A stretch of DNA of 64,000 nucleotides from Odiellus spinosus (GCA_963920705.1 OY987228.1:18980565-19044564), one strand, 5' to 3'. Positions 12,401 through 24,960 are shown, counted from the first letter of the stretch. Made by a program: numbers and translations. The notes: generated by a model not told the origin, from the sequence alone.

Positions 12401-14375
12401 ATCTTGTACCCTCTTAAGTTTTTCATCACATAGCGTGATAAGATTTATCTCACCTCGTCACATTAAAATCATTCTTGGTATAAATTAGTCATAAATATAA
12501 ATTTAATCGCTGTTTGAAAACACTAGCTGGCAAAGTTCAATCCCTTTTAAGTTTTCAAAATAGTAAATAAAATAAAGATTTGGGGGTGGTTTTTTAAAAT
12601 TTGCGCTTAACCAGCTTCTGCTTACCTTATAAGGTTGGTTGGCGCCGTTTTATAGCCGTATAACCTTCTAATTTGGGCCTTTAAATCTTGACTAAAATAG
12701 GATAGAAAGTCGAGATTTATGTTATGTGTATTTAAGACCGAGAGGAGAAAAAAAAAAGGTCTCTCGAAGTGTTTTTAAATTTCATCTGATAAACTCATCC
12801 ATATATAAAAAAAAACTAGATAAAACTGGTTCCTTTTTTGACTTTATATTGAATGAAAACGAGTTTTTCCCGCGCTTTCTGTACATAAAAAGGGAGTTTA
12901 CTTTTATCAAAGACTTATCGAAATAAGAGAAATTTCAATTTGATTATTTTTATTTCAAATTTGGAGAATTGAATGTGGTTAAGCATTTGATTTATGTTTT
13001 TTTTTCTCTTTTATTATTTAAAGATCTTAAGAAATCACGTAATGGTGCGTGTCGGAGGTGGTTGGGATACCTTGGAACATTACCTTGACAAGCACGACCC
13101 GTGCCGATGTAGATCTGGTAAGCATATATATATATTTTTTATTATTTGAATTGAACAAAAGGAAACCCCTCACACGAACTAAAACCACCGGAGTGATTTG
13201 ACCCACTAACTTCAAGCCTAGTTTTTTTGTTTTGGTTTTTTTTTTATTGTAAAAGCGAAAGTTCAGATAGGGTTAAGTATTTTCTCTTAGGTAGGGTGAT
13301 AGTAAAATTAAAAGAAAAGGCCAATGGGGCAGCAAATATCTGTTTAACAGTTAAACGGATTTTTTTATATTCTTTTCTTTTGCGTGTTTAGGGCATCGTT
13401 TCTCTACTTCCGCGAAGCTGAATATGTCAGTCGGTAAAGGAGGTTCACCTAGTATGCAGGTCACTTATAACAGGTTAGAGTTGAATTGTTTTTACACTTT
13501 TCCTTATGTGTTTTTTACCTTTTTAAGAATTTTGGGTATTTAGATCGTCATTTTTATTCATTAAAAATTTTAAATGGAATGAATAAATAAATTTATGGTA
13601 CTAAATTTAAAGGGAGTAGGAAGTAATTAATTTTAAATTCTGTAAGCTGTCCTAAGTCAATGTAAAACATTGATTTGTTCTATAATTTTTTATACAAACT
13701 CAATGTTTCGCATACACTATTCAATAAATACAAATTGCTTCATGCTCCCTTTCAATCTAAATTTTTAAAATATTATTGAAGAAATAACTTGGTTACAACC
13801 TAAGTTGACAGCGGGAGTGTAGCTGTAATACCCGTTTGTTTTTAAGTTAACAAATCCATGAGATAAAGGGCTAGGCAATATTGTATGCTCTGCTGTTCGA
13901 ATCAAGGTCGAATACATTTCAAGTTGGAGTGATATCTCTTAATTCTCGAATTGAATTTTGGAATTTTCTACTAATTGGGCTGATTACATTTTGATGTTAG
14001 GTCTTATTCAGATTCTTCAGAAACGATTTCAAACTAAAATAATTTAAGTTTATTTCAAGAAACATGATTCTCCATCCTAGAGTTTTTCATAATTACGCGT
14101 CCTCACACTTATCTTATAATTAAAATCTTTTATTTGACTTTTTGAAGTAAAGATAATTTAAAATAAATACCCCGAAGGTTTACAGTTTCTTAAGCTCGTT
14201 TGAAACCACTCCCATCACTTACAATTATAAAATATGTACGTGTAGGGGGTGTTTTCTACTATTTGTTATTCAGAGTCAGACGTACTTAAGTTTTTTTTTA
14301 TTGCTTTCTCCCGTAACTTGCCATTGTAATTACAACTTTTTCTACCTGGTTTGTCTTTGTCAATAGTTGCAGCAT

Positions 14376-14417
<42 letters not shown>

Positions 14418-16443
14418 ATGATCATATTTTAGTTTTATTTCTCTTGACCTTGTCATATTTCTACTACTAGGAACCAGTTTAATTGTTTAAGATTTTAGTT
14501 TTAACGCACGTTTTTCCGCGCAGTACCATTTTAAGTGAGTAGTCAAAACATTTTTCTTTCTTAAAGAACTTTCCTTTAGAAGGTTACGACCCCTTCATTT
14601 TTACGTACATTTGACGCGATAATGACATGTAAGATGGAGATTCATTATTTATAAATTATAGTTTAACCAATTTCTTCAAGGGTTTCGGTCACTCCCAAAA
14701 TATGCAATAAAGTATACCCACTTAAATTATATTCCAATTTTTTTTTTTTTACTTTGAATGCTCCAACTACTACTTTAAAGTGATACTGTCACCATTTTAT
14801 TATTATCAAAGTTGCGAAATTAGGCTCTCAGAAATTTCAGTTTTTTTCGTTACTCAATTCTTACTTCATTAGCATCATAAACTCACTTTTCTGAAGAATT
14901 TTTACAGTCTAAAATTTCTTAAATGGGTTTAGGCTTAGCTAATCAAATTCCCGACTTTGATAATTAACTCTAAATTACAGAGAAACCTTTGGTGAGTTTT
15001 GAAATGGGTTTTAACCATATTTTAACAGACAAATCAATTGAAAGTAACTTATCATAGTGTATGTGTCTCTTTTAAGGGATGATGAAGACGAATAACTTGT
15101 TAATTTTATTCAGAATCATTACAATATGCCTTAAAACGTTAACTCATTTCTCACTAATTTATATAGTTATAATTTTCTTGTACATTAGACCAACCCAACA
15201 CGAGCCTTCTTATCGAAGTCCTTCAACAAGCGTGACAAATTTTGCTATGGAACACGCTGTTGAAACCATAGATGATGGTTTTAAAAATGGTTCCAATATG
15301 GAGTACGCTATCAATCCTGGTGGAAGAAAATCTCACGACTTTTCGGCTCAAAATTACAACGCGTATCAGTTTGCTAGTGCCAGAAAGCCACGTTCAAAAT
15401 CTTTTGACAATGCTTCGAATTACTTGATGCAAGAAGAAAATCCGTACGTTTCTCCAAACTCATTGTCCAGAAAGCTTCCCACACCCAAAGGAGTCAGGAA
15501 GGAGAATTCGGATCCTAGTTGCGGAGCCGATCAGTCGTTCGGATCGCCGGATCGAAGCGGATCTCTACGTAAATCCCCTCTCTTGCCATCTTGTCCCAAT
15601 AAAATTCCCCTGCAAAAAAGCGCTTCAAAGTCCAAAATTCCTTGCTTGGAACCGCCGCTTCAAAAATCTCCCAAATCTCAAAGTACGGAAGATCTTTTCA
15701 GAACCAAGTACTACCTAGGAGCGGATGATCGTTGGATGAGGAGTCGTTCCAGTAGCAGCTCCCCCGTTCACGGGACACCTAGAAGCGCCTCTATGGAGCA
15801 GTGCAGTTTATCCGCACTTTCGGCTCTGCATAAAAGCCCTTCTAGAAGAAGTAGTCAGCACGAAGAATCCAATCAGTTTCTCAGGACCAGGCCTGGCCAG
15901 TATTCCTTTCGAATGACCAAGAAGTCTCCGGAGCTTAGACGGAAGAACGACGCGGTAAACAAGACCTGGTCCTTTCATAATAAAGGACAACGACCCCCTC
16001 TGCATTCAGAATGGACTGGCTCCCCGAGTCGCCAAACAAAACAGTCACCCCTGGCTTCGCAACAGTCTCAGTTAAATTCGTCAAAAATAGGAAGAGTGAC
16101 TGGTACTCCAAAAACACCGACTAGCCGTCCAAGTAGTGCGGGGATGCGAAGCTCAGAGTTAGATGCTGACGAGAAAAATTCGACCGAACTTTTGAATAAT
16201 ATAAAACAACTGATTGATCAGTGTGAAAGTAAATACGACCAACAAGAAGACTACTCTTTCGAGAACCACAATGGAACCTACACCAACCAAAATGGTGGCG
16301 TCAATGGAAGAGAAACGTCAATTAGTCCGGAAAACGGAGTCTCCAAATCCAACGGAACTTCCGCTGGCTCTCAAAGGAATCGACTGAATAGGGAGAGTCC
16401 CACGGGAAGCGTGTCCAGGATACCTGTTCCCCAATGGAAGTAA
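9426..16443 (+). CDS. GAS2L: GAS2-like protein (CH and GAR domains, SxIP motifs)
   Basis: Five coding exons join without a frame break: 9426-10148, 12278-12385, 13024-13117, 13392-13473 and 15189-16443, giving 753 residues. Residues 54-185 form a calponin-homology domain (actin binding: [15 protein letters not shown], then the LETGVIVCQ and FITWCRA segments). Residues from 242 to about 305, spread over exons 2-4, form the GAS2-related domain that binds microtubules ([41 protein letters not shown]). The remaining 418 residues are basic, Ser/Pro-rich and probably disordered, with SKIP (484-487) and SRIP (745-748), both SxIP motifs of the kind bound by EB1 at microtubule plus ends. Family knowledge: such proteins crosslink actin and microtubules; the Drosophila relative is pickled eggs. 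A possible ATG at 15079 is intronic; the acceptor at 15187-15188 gives the right phase. Introns 1 and 4 carry MITEs. Confidence 0.93.
10418..10837. mobile_element. TTAA-type MITE, family 2 (420 bp), in intron 1 of the GAS2-like gene
   Basis: Left terminus TTAAAGTGAGAATGCAGCC, right terminus AACTGCATTCTCCCT then TCAA. Inside is a second inverted repeat built on GGCTTAACAAGGATC (about 10504) and GATCCTTGTTAAGCC (about 10643), which suggests a foldback core or a nested insertion. Confidence 0.75.
11361..11620. repeat. Dispersed repeat, GAGGCTGTCAC family, in GAS2-like intron 1
   Basis: Diverged copy of the sequence at 35326-35600: shared GAGGCTGTCACA start, TTTTTCAT, and a TATCACTATGG..GT.GCTAT block near the far end. 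The TTAA at the left end is lost here. Confidence 0.6.
13607..13755. mobile_element. TTAA-type MITE, family 3 (149 bp), in GAS2-like intron 4
   Basis: Left terminus TTAAAGGGAGTAGGAAGTAA; right terminus ATTGCTTCATGCTCCCT followed by a degenerate TTCAA. The terminal pattern agrees with the other TTAAAGG elements; the interior differs. Confidence 0.6.
14380..14415. repeat. Poly(T) tract of 36 bases in GAS2-like intron 4
   Basis: An uninterrupted T run. It could be the poly(A) tail of a minus-strand retroposed copy, but no target duplication was found around it. Confidence 0.8.
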
Positions 16444-16623
16444 GCTAACGTTTAAATATATGGAGCTAGCAGCCTATTATTTCATTATTTACCTGATAAT
16501 TGTGCTATATTTGTACCTTTTATTTTTAAATCATTTTTCAAAATCCTAAAAAAAAGATTTGAATTTTATCTTACTTCTGTCATAGATTTTTGAACAATAA
16601 TCTGAACCCTCTCAAGCTCCTAA

Positions 16624-16629
16624 AATAAA
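16624..16629 (+). terminator. Probable poly(A) signal of the GAS2-like gene
   Basis: First AATAAA after the stop codon at 16441-16443, about 180 bases downstream. Confidence 0.5.
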
Positions 16630-16639
16630 AGTACCAAAG

Positions 16640-19600
16640 TACTTGATACTCGAGCTTGTACACAAAATTACTGATAATTGGTTTTTCTAACCTAATAATT
16701 GAATACTTTTAAGTTAAAAGTAATGATTTGATGACGTTGGATTGAAAGGCTTTTGATAGATAGATCTTTTGATTGAATATGATAAAGGTGGGCTAAATGA
16801 TTGAATTGTAGGGACAAATAATTGTAAACCGGTTATCTTTTTGGGCCTAATTTGATGTCGATTCATTTGGTAGACCCGTGTGACAAATTATTTAATGTCT
16901 CTTGATGGAATTTCATAAATTAGGGTTGAACTGAATGGATCGTAAACTAACCTACCTATATAATCAAACAATTAATGCACTATGACTCTTTAAAAACTAA
17001 CTAAATTCATATGTGAAATTAAAGAGGGGATTTTCAGGTTAACAATTAAAATTTAACCTCGCAGTGATGATTTACGTCCAATTAAAAAGAAGTTCGATGA
17101 AATTCCTCAAAAAGCTTGTAAAATTCGATCATTTGAACCCATTTTCAAATTGGATCAAAAAACCTTTCAATCAAACAACCTTATACGCCTAAAGTAATAT
17201 CATCCTCGATATAAAACTTCTACAACAATCGGTAGACTTGAGATGGTTAATTTTAATGTTGTTAACAAATTTTTGGTCTACTGGTATTTTTATTGTTTTG
17301 AGAAACCTTTTCTTTTGATTGGTTCAGACGCAGTGCAATATTAATGAATTTTTGTTATCCAATAGAAGTTTTTTGTGATTGTTTTTATGATAATGGCTAA
17401 TGCGTACATTGAGATGCGAAGATTGGTCTTTTTTTAATTGATGAATGAAAGAAATACATTCCATTTTTATTAGTTTAGTTAGGGTAAAACAAATTTTTGG
17501 CAGCTTACGTTACAATTTTTAAGTTATATAAGAATCAAAAAAATTAAATTACTTTATTTTCTACTTAATATAACAAAATGAGAGGACTTTGTTAAGGAAC
17601 TATGTCTTTAATTCCGTACTAAAAGGTACAGAGTTCTTCATAACGGTATGGTACGACGAGCCAGTGACGCTTTTTGAAGAATATTTTCAACCGAGAGAAC
17701 ATTCCATATTTAAATTAGATAATTTTAACTGTTTTTCGCAAAAAAAACAAAAACTCGTTTATGAGAAATGTTTAGAGAAAAAAATAAGAAATAAGTTCCT
17801 GGTTTGTTTATAAAAAAAATAGCTTTTATGAAAATTAAACCTTAAAACATTGAAATTTATAGATTCTAGCGTTCTAGGTATAGCTATTAACCTTAAATAC
17901 TATATTATGAAATTGGTTAACCTTTTTAAAAAAATATTCCATTGATCCCTATAGAAATTAATTATTCGATGTTCAATTTATTGAAGTTAATAATTGGAAG
18001 AAAAAAAACCAAAAAATTTGACAATTTAACTTGAAGAATTTGTTATAACTTCTAGTTTTTAAATTGCCAGATAGTATATTTTATTTTGAAGTGTAGGTGA
18101 CACAATTTGCGAAATCTTGAAGTATATTTAGATGTAATTGTTGATAAAACTCTATAGCCATGCTCGTGGCCAAGGACAAATCCAAAGAATAGGTCACAAT
18201 ATTCTATTTAATCTTTCTAATTTTAATTTTTGGCCTTTTTTAACTAGTGCTGGGTTGATCAGATTACTTTGAGAGATACGATTACTATCCTTGTTGAAAA
18301 AGTTCTTGTGATAAGGTTTATGAGAAGTCTTTAAGCTTATGACAAGACCTCTTAAATATATATATTTTTTTGCTATGAGCTATGGCTGCTAAAATGGCAT
18401 GGTAAAGTAATCAATTACATTCAAGTTTAAAGCTTAAAATGGCATCTAAATCGGGTTAAACTGCCCAGCACTACTTTGAAACCCTAACGACGCTATTTGT
18501 TCAAAGTTTTCCGGTATTTTAGATTTTGTTAAGCTTGTTTGCTAAGAATAATTCTTCGGTATGGTTAAAGAAATAGCGAAGGTTTCACGAGCACCTACCT
18601 AATTATGTAGAGTAAGTAAGCAAAATGGTCGCTAACCTCGGTATTACAATAAATTTAAATGAAAATTTAGCTACACCATTTTAATTTTAAGCCAAAAATT
18701 ACTACTGTATTCTTCTGATAGTTAAAATTGTGTCATTTTCACTTAAGTTCAAATGAAATTATAAATATTTCTTATTGTTCGTGAACTTGGATTAAATCTT
18801 ATATATGATTATAAGTTAAAAAAAGGAGTGGGATTGAACTTGTCAAATACAAACACACGTAATTTTTCCATGGCACTCATCTCAAATCGAACCCTAGGCA
18901 CCCGCCGTATCATATAGAACCAGTAATACGTTAAATTAGTAAAGAAAACAAAGCTAAATTGCTTGGATATTTGGCATAAATTAAAAATCTTATTAAGAAA
19001 CTTAATTGTAATTTGGAACAGATTTAACTTCTATTATAAAACCGTGGCACATTTTAGAAATTTGGAAGACTTATATTTTACGGCCGAAAGAATTAGGCTC
19101 AATTTGAAACTGTAGTTTGTGATAATACGCAGTTTCTTATTTTTCAAAAGAAAAAGTGAAAAAAAATAAATAAAAAGAAAGCGAAATCCCCGGAAACCCC
19201 ACTAATTTTGAGATGAAAATTAAATTATGATAAATATTTATGGTTTATACACATATACCAGATAAATACGTATAAAAAAAAACCCATATTCCAAAAGGGG
19301 TTTTTATTCTCGTACTGTAGAATGCAAAACTTAACAAAACTCTCTATAATAGGTAAATAAATCTTTTTGCTAAGATAGATGTAGCTATGCATAAAAAAAA
19401 TATGCTTCTCTATACTGATATATGAAAAAAAAAAGAAAGTATAACCTTAAAAACGTGACCCTTTCTTGCCATAATTGCTTCGTGATAAACATATTTTTTT
19501 ACATTATTGATTATAATGTATTCTTGCGAGAAAATCTACCAGTTTCATTATAATTTTTGCGTCACAATTTTTTGTTTTATATATTTTGTAAATACTAAAA

Positions 19601-22200
19601 AAAAGCTGTATTTATAACTAATGAATTTTTCTGACTAAAATTTAGTTAATTAGAATTTAGGGATTAAAAATTAAATTTATACAATCAGGAATTCATAAAT
19701 AAATATAGAAGGAATGTTTAATGTACTTTAGTGAGTAATCTTAATTTTTCACGACCCTTTCTATCAGAGGGGGTAGGAAAGAAGAGGCGGGGCTTAGTTT
19801 CCTTAGGCGAAACCCGGGTCGTAACCAGGGCAATCAAATACGTATATTTTCCAATATTATATTATTTTTCAATTCCTTTTTCTAAATTCCTATAATTTCC
19901 TATAAATTTACGTAGTTCTATTGACACCACCACCAAATCATTCCTCAAAAAAGTTGTAAAACTAAGTTTCGAAAACTAAATTGGCATCAATCAAGCCTTT
20001 CTAGAAACATAAAGGGAAATATTTCAAGTTAAAATTTTACGTATCAATGTAATCCCATGTTTGTTGAACCATAATTAGCCCATGAACCCTAAATTTTCCT
20101 ATATTCTCCTATAATTTAAAAGATAATTCTTATTACATTTTACTTTAATTCATCTCTAAATTTCCTATGAACGTTTGGAGTTATTTCCATAGCCTGGTCA
20201 CCCTGCGAATATGTAATTTTTCAAGAGACCAATTAAAATATAAAGTTTTGTCAGGCATTTAGGATAGCTCTTCCTTGCGCTATACGAGTGAGAATAAATT
20301 AAATATGTCAAATATTCCTTCTATAATTATATATGAATTCCTTATATGATCAAATACATAATATCGTGGAAATTAAAAATGGGGATTTTTTTTCCTCCCC
20401 TTAGTTTTTGAAACGGAATTTTTCGGTTACATCGTTTCAAAATAGTTTCTTTTATGTAAAAAATTACCAACTAAAATCTAAAATAATGTTGATTTGTGAA
20501 AAAAAAAGAGTACCCTTTAGTGTTTTCGCACAAATTTCTCGTGTACACCAGTAAGAGATTTTATTACCCGTTTACATGGTAATTTTTTTTTTTTAATTTT
20601 ATCTTTTTGCCAATAGCGGCAAAGAGTAAAATTAATGTTGTTAATTTTTTAAATATAATTATGAGTAATTTTTTTAATTTGGTAAATGACAATTACCAGT
20701 GAATTAAGAAAAAAATGAAGTTTATGTTTTCAAAAATTGAAAAGAAAAAGTTGAATATTATTAAAGAAAATGCTTTTCTTACTTATAGTGCCAATTGATA
20801 GATTTTTTGTACAGCTTTAAATGTAGAAACGTAATTATTTTAACATTTTACATTGGCTCTGTAGCATTTTTATGTTTTTACGGACGATAATGACTATGTC
20901 GCGTAGCGCGTTAATAATAATGAAACTTAATAATTACCCAATTTGCATAATGAAGAATATGTAAATTTTAAAAATTCTTTTGGTTTTAAAAAATTAAAAC
21001 CCACGCTAAACTAGTGGGATAATGTCGAATTTAGTAATTATCTTGATTATGATTATTATTAAACCTTTTTTTCCGGGAAGGGAAAACAAATGGGGGTCAA
21101 ATACTACAAAAATTAACCTAGATTTTTTTTCTCCACATTATGTAAACTAAAGAAATTGTGAATTACTTGAGTGCTAACAGGCTAGTCAGATTTTGAGTTG
21201 TGACAGTAAAAATTAATGTAGTTGAAGTTACTCGTTACGCTATGTACAAAAATTGTACCATTTTTTTTTTTCCTGGTAGAATTTTTTTCCGCAATTTTTT
21301 TTAACTCGCTTAGAAAATAAAAATTTGGAAAATGCTAAAAATTACTTAAATCCAATTTTAATGCTTGGATTTTTAATTAATACTATTGATTTTAATTTAC
21401 AGGTTGTTTCAGATGTTTTGTCACCTCCTTTTAAGAACTTATATGGTCATGGTATACAGGGTGATTTAGAAAAAAAAACAAAAAACAATAGCTTCTATGG
21501 AGGGATAAAGTTTACATTGAACGCTAATTAATTATTTCAAAATTCTCGAGTTTGGGTTTGAAGAAAATAAATTAGCGTCAGATGCACACGCTCAATATTA
21601 ATTTTATCCTTCCATAGTTAAGCTATTGGCTCTGTTTTTGGTAGTTGGACTTTAATCATTATACTCCTTATCTCCATACTTCAATTACTGGTCAGTTTGC
21701 AAACTAGAGAAAGTTTACGCGGATTAATACCCAATATATTAATTTATATTCTATTTTTACATTTTAAATTTTACGACCAATGAACAATTTGAACGCTCAA
21801 CATCTCATGTCCACGTGAAGAATTTAATTCAAATATAGCGCCTTAAATTTTTAAAGCGCAGTCCTAGCGAACTTGTTTCTTGGCCTTGAAAAGTATCCAT
21901 TTCGCCACCGATTGACGCCATTAAAATAATTTTAAAAGTTTTCAATTAAAACGAATGAATTGTATTTTTCTAATTTAACTTGGTAAGTAGGTATCTAAAG
22001 AAAGTAAATTTAATTCGAGTTAAACACGTTCTTAATTGTAGATGTCAGTGTATAATCAACCCCATAAAATAGTTCTAATTTAATGGCCGCCACAGTCTGA
22101 GTCTGCTTCGAGCCTTCGACTTTTGGAAATTAGAACCCACTTTCTTTCAAGTTTGAAAAATTGGTGGTGATTAACTCGCTTTTACAAACAGTAATTAACT
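16640..22200. other. Intergenic AT-rich region, no gene recognised
   Basis: Short open frames at 17589-17813 and 21325-21531 have random-looking composition. The only structure noted is an inverted repeat at 21486-21509 / 21603-21628. The cause of the long gene-free gap is not visible. Confidence 0.6.
21486..21628. repeat. Inverted repeat, likely a degraded MITE
   Basis: Arms built on CAATAGCTTCTATGGAGGGA and its near complement (TCCTTCCATAGTTAAGCTATTG) enclose about 95 bases. No clear target duplication was found. Confidence 0.5.
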
Positions 22201-22210
22201 TTAGGCTGTA

Positions 22211-23118
22211 ATGAACATAAGTGAAGGAAAACCTGATGCTGTTGGGAAAGATGAAAAATCATCTAAGAAACCAAAGCATCGAGCTTCTCTCATTATCCCA
22301 AAATCAGTTACTGATTTACAAAGAATAAAGCTGGAGCGTCTCATGCAAGATCCAGTTGAGTATTTTAAAATACGTTAGTTTTCTTCCTTACACAATTATT
22401 TAAGACCTCCTTCTTTGTCTCAGGAAAAACCCATAATTATTCCTCCTTCAACGCGAGAAAAGAAAACTCACGATCCACCGGAATTTGTGAGAAATGTTAT
22501 GGGTTCAAGCGCTGGTGCTGGAAGTGGAGAATTTCACGTATATCGTCATTTACGTAGGAAAGAATATTCCAGGCAAAAATACATAGATGAAAAAGCTGCC
22601 GTTGTACGTACTTTTTTCGTTGTTAACTGTTGAATAGTGATTAATCAATTATTATTTAATAGGAAAATAAGAACGATCAATATCATCAAAGAATTGAGGA
22701 AAATAAGAGATTAGCGGAAGAAAAAACTGCAAAGAAAAGGGCTAAAAGGTAATGTAGTGAAGTTTTTAATCTTATAATAGTGATTCATAGTTTTTTAATA
22801 ATCAAGGTTAAAGAAAAAGAAGGGAAAGAAGATTAAAATAACCAAGAATAGCAAAGGTAAATATCACTAAACTTGATTTTTAATTAGACCACAGTTGATT
22901 TAAATTTATTTTGGTTGAACACTTAAGAAAAACCAACAAATGAAAGCGAGGATTCAGATGAAGATGATGATGATGAGAATAAAACTGATGAAGAAAATGA
23001 AGATAAAAATAATGAAGCGAACGAAGAAAAAACTGAGGTAGAGAAGCCAAATAATTCATCACCGGAAAATACCAACCGCGAACCTACTACTGATAAAGAA
23101 CAGACTGAAAATGATTAA
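22211..23118 (+). CDS. PRKRIP1: PRKRIP1 (PRKR-interacting protein 1), complete
   Basis: Five exons join in frame: 22211-22354, 22424-22603, 22663-22748, 22807-22856 and 22928-23118, for 216 residues. The family signature lies at about residues 69-95 ([18 protein letters not shown], then [11 protein letters not shown]), preceded by the LIIPK and KLERLM blocks of the N terminus, in the same order as in the human protein. A long lysine/glutamate helix follows ([20 protein letters not shown]), then a basic patch (KKKKGKKIK, nuclear-targeting type) and a very acidic tail. By family knowledge PRKRIP1 is a nuclear double-stranded-RNA-binding protein and a spliceosome component that bridges U2 snRNP with the catalytic core. 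Introns are 58-71 bases. The tail is longer and more acidic than I recall for vertebrates. It ends 104 bases from the convergent NDUFS4. Confidence 0.95.
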
Positions 23119-23204
23119 AGCCAGTATGGTTAATCATAATTTTTGAGTTTAATATCTCGTATATACATTGCTAAGTAAAGGTAATATCTTATTTTAATCT
23201 TTTC

Positions 23205-23210
23205 TTTATT
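23205..23210 (-). terminator. Poly(A) signal of NDUFS4
   Basis: TTTATT on the plus strand is AATAAA on the minus strand, only 13 bases after the NDUFS4 stop codon. It lies within about 90 bases of the PRKRIP1 stop. Confidence 0.6.
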
Positions 23211-23222
23211 GAAAGTCAAAAA

Positions 23223-24201
23223 TTATTTTGTGTTAGTGCGAGTGCGTTTATTCCAAGAAAAATTTGCTCCATAGCTTTTCTTCTTGGCTAATCTAACCGG
23301 AGGTTCTTCAACGAAATATGGCCAACCTTATTAAAAAAAAAACACTTCAGATTAGGTCGCCCAAAAAATTGTAAATATTATGTATTTAAAATGTACATAA
23401 CACCAAATCAATTGTAAATAATTGATTGAATCATTAAACCCACCATTTTTCTCACAAAATGAAACTGCATCTTCTTTATCAGTGAATTGCAAGGTCATGT
23501 TAGACAATGGGTCGCCGCTAGATGATATAAAATTAAACAATGTTATGTTTGAAGTTTTAGGAAGCTTTGGTAGGCTATTAAAACGAAATGTATTTTCTAT
23601 AGAGGTGCAATCTCTGATATGGGTCGCTGAACTTACGTGGATGTCCATCCCATCAAAGGATTCTCCCATCTCTCCCTCCCCTCAAATTCCATCTTCCATT
23701 TATGAATATTATTGGTTCCTGACTGCATGGCATTTCTAGCTGGCATGAAAATACGAACTCTACGGGTTTTTATATGTTCTTCTGGTACACCGGTGATGCT
23801 ACTAATATCTGTCTGAAAGTGAATAAAAAATTAGACTAATGAATTTTCAAATTAAATTTGAGGTATTTACAGGTTCCGTGATAGTAATCGTTTCACGATG
23901 AACTAGTTCTGGCTCTTTCAAGGCCTCCTGAATGTCTTTCTTAACAGTTGGAAGGGGCTTGACAGGATCACTGGCATTTAGAGTTGAGGACAATGAAGCG
24001 TAATTTCGGCTAAACAGAGTTGTATGAAGGTAAGATACGGCAATATAATATCCTCAGATATGTTTAATTTATAGCTCTTATTATGAAGTGATTTCAATTT
24101 GTGTTAGTAATAATAAAATACCTCAAGTTATGGGGAAAAGCAATATTTCTCCACACAGATCTGGAAAATCCAAAGACAGCTGAAGACATTCTGGTAGCCA
24201 T
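23223..24201 (-). CDS. NDUFS4: NDUFS4, accessory subunit of mitochondrial complex I
   Basis: Five exons on the minus strand join in frame: 24201-24122, 24009-23871, 23812-23637, 23517-23444 and 23326-23223, for 190 residues. The N terminus ([19 protein letters not shown]) is Arg/Ser-rich and lacks acids, as in a mitochondrial targeting peptide. Family blocks follow in order: [60 protein letters not shown], and the C-terminal [16 protein letters not shown]. By family knowledge the 18-kDa subunit caps the N-module of NADH:ubiquinone oxidoreductase on the matrix arm and is needed for its assembly and stability. The human precursor is 175 residues. Introns are short. The exon 1 donor (GTATTT) is weak, but the phase and protein agree with it. 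It is divergent from SSR2 and convergent with PRKRIP1. Confidence 0.96.
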
Positions 24202-24209
24202 TTTCACCG

Positions 24210-24223
24210 AGGTCATTGGGTCA
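24210..24223 (+). promoter_or_regulatory. Direct repeat of nuclear-receptor half-sites (DR2) at the NDUFS4 start
   Basis: AGGTCA-TT-GGGTCA stands 8 bases upstream of the NDUFS4 ATG. Two half-sites with a 2-base spacer is a known nuclear-receptor geometry, but a position in the probable 5' UTR and the chance rate of such motifs make the function uncertain. Confidence 0.3.
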
Positions 24224-24949
24224 AATAGGCTCCATCGCTTCATCAATATCACTGTTATACTCTAATAAGAAAGTCTAGATTTTTTCAATTGTTTTTCGTT
24301 TTATAATAAGTATGAGAAGGTTTAACTAAATTTATATTGCATTAATATAATAAGAAAAATATATTTTTTTTTTCCGAAAAACTTGGTTTATTTCCAGCAT
24401 CCTCTAAAAGATATTCGTGAGCATGCTTGGAAATATTTTTTTCTTCTTCAACGAGTACTCACTAGTCAACTCCGAATCAGAGGCCCTTAGTGTCTTGAAT
24501 AACTAAAGTGGTAATATACTTTAATATATTTATAAATTATTAAAATTAATAAACCAGCCCTTGATAACAGTGATCGTCAGTTTTTGAATAAAAACTGGTT
24601 TTGACTTGTAGTCTTGTCTTATTTCTAGGCCTGTCCGTGAGTAGGACGTGACGTAAGTGAAGGCAAAGAATATACAAGTCATTACTTCAATAGAGACATG
24701 TGAGCAATATTATAAAGGTTAACCTTTTTGGACTGTCGGCGGATTCTAGAAATAAAATGATAAGAGAACTGCGCTGTATTAAAAGTAGGAGGTGGGTTCT
24801 TGGCTATAGTGCTGCCGCACTCGTCCCAGCAAATATAAAGCTGTATTTATCGTTTCTTATATTCTAGTGTCTGTGGTTGAGGACGTTGCTCTTTTACTGG
24901 GGACGCCGCATTGCTAAATGCTAATGCCATTTTTCCTGTGGACGCGCAC

Positions 24950-24960
24950 GTTGGACCACG
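24950..24960 (+). promoter_or_regulatory. ERSE-II-like element upstream of SSR2
   Basis: GTTGGACCACG matches the ERSE-II consensus ATTGG-N-CCACG at all but one fixed base. It lies 257 bases before the SSR2 start codon, just ahead of a likely short 5' UTR exon ending at a GGGTAAAT donor near 24996. A GACGTGACGTAAG block (about 24648) resembles CRE/UPRE sites. Confidence 0.4.

Noticed and set aside
15079-15188. ATG-led hydrophobic N terminus for the 454-aa frame
   Set aside because: The 36 residues before the acceptor at 15187-15188 are intron; the exon 4 to exon 5 phase fits only with the acceptor.
18785-18930. tRNA-derived SINE suggested by AAATCGAACCCTAGGCACCCG
   Set aside because: Only a box-B-like match; no box A, tail or duplication seen.
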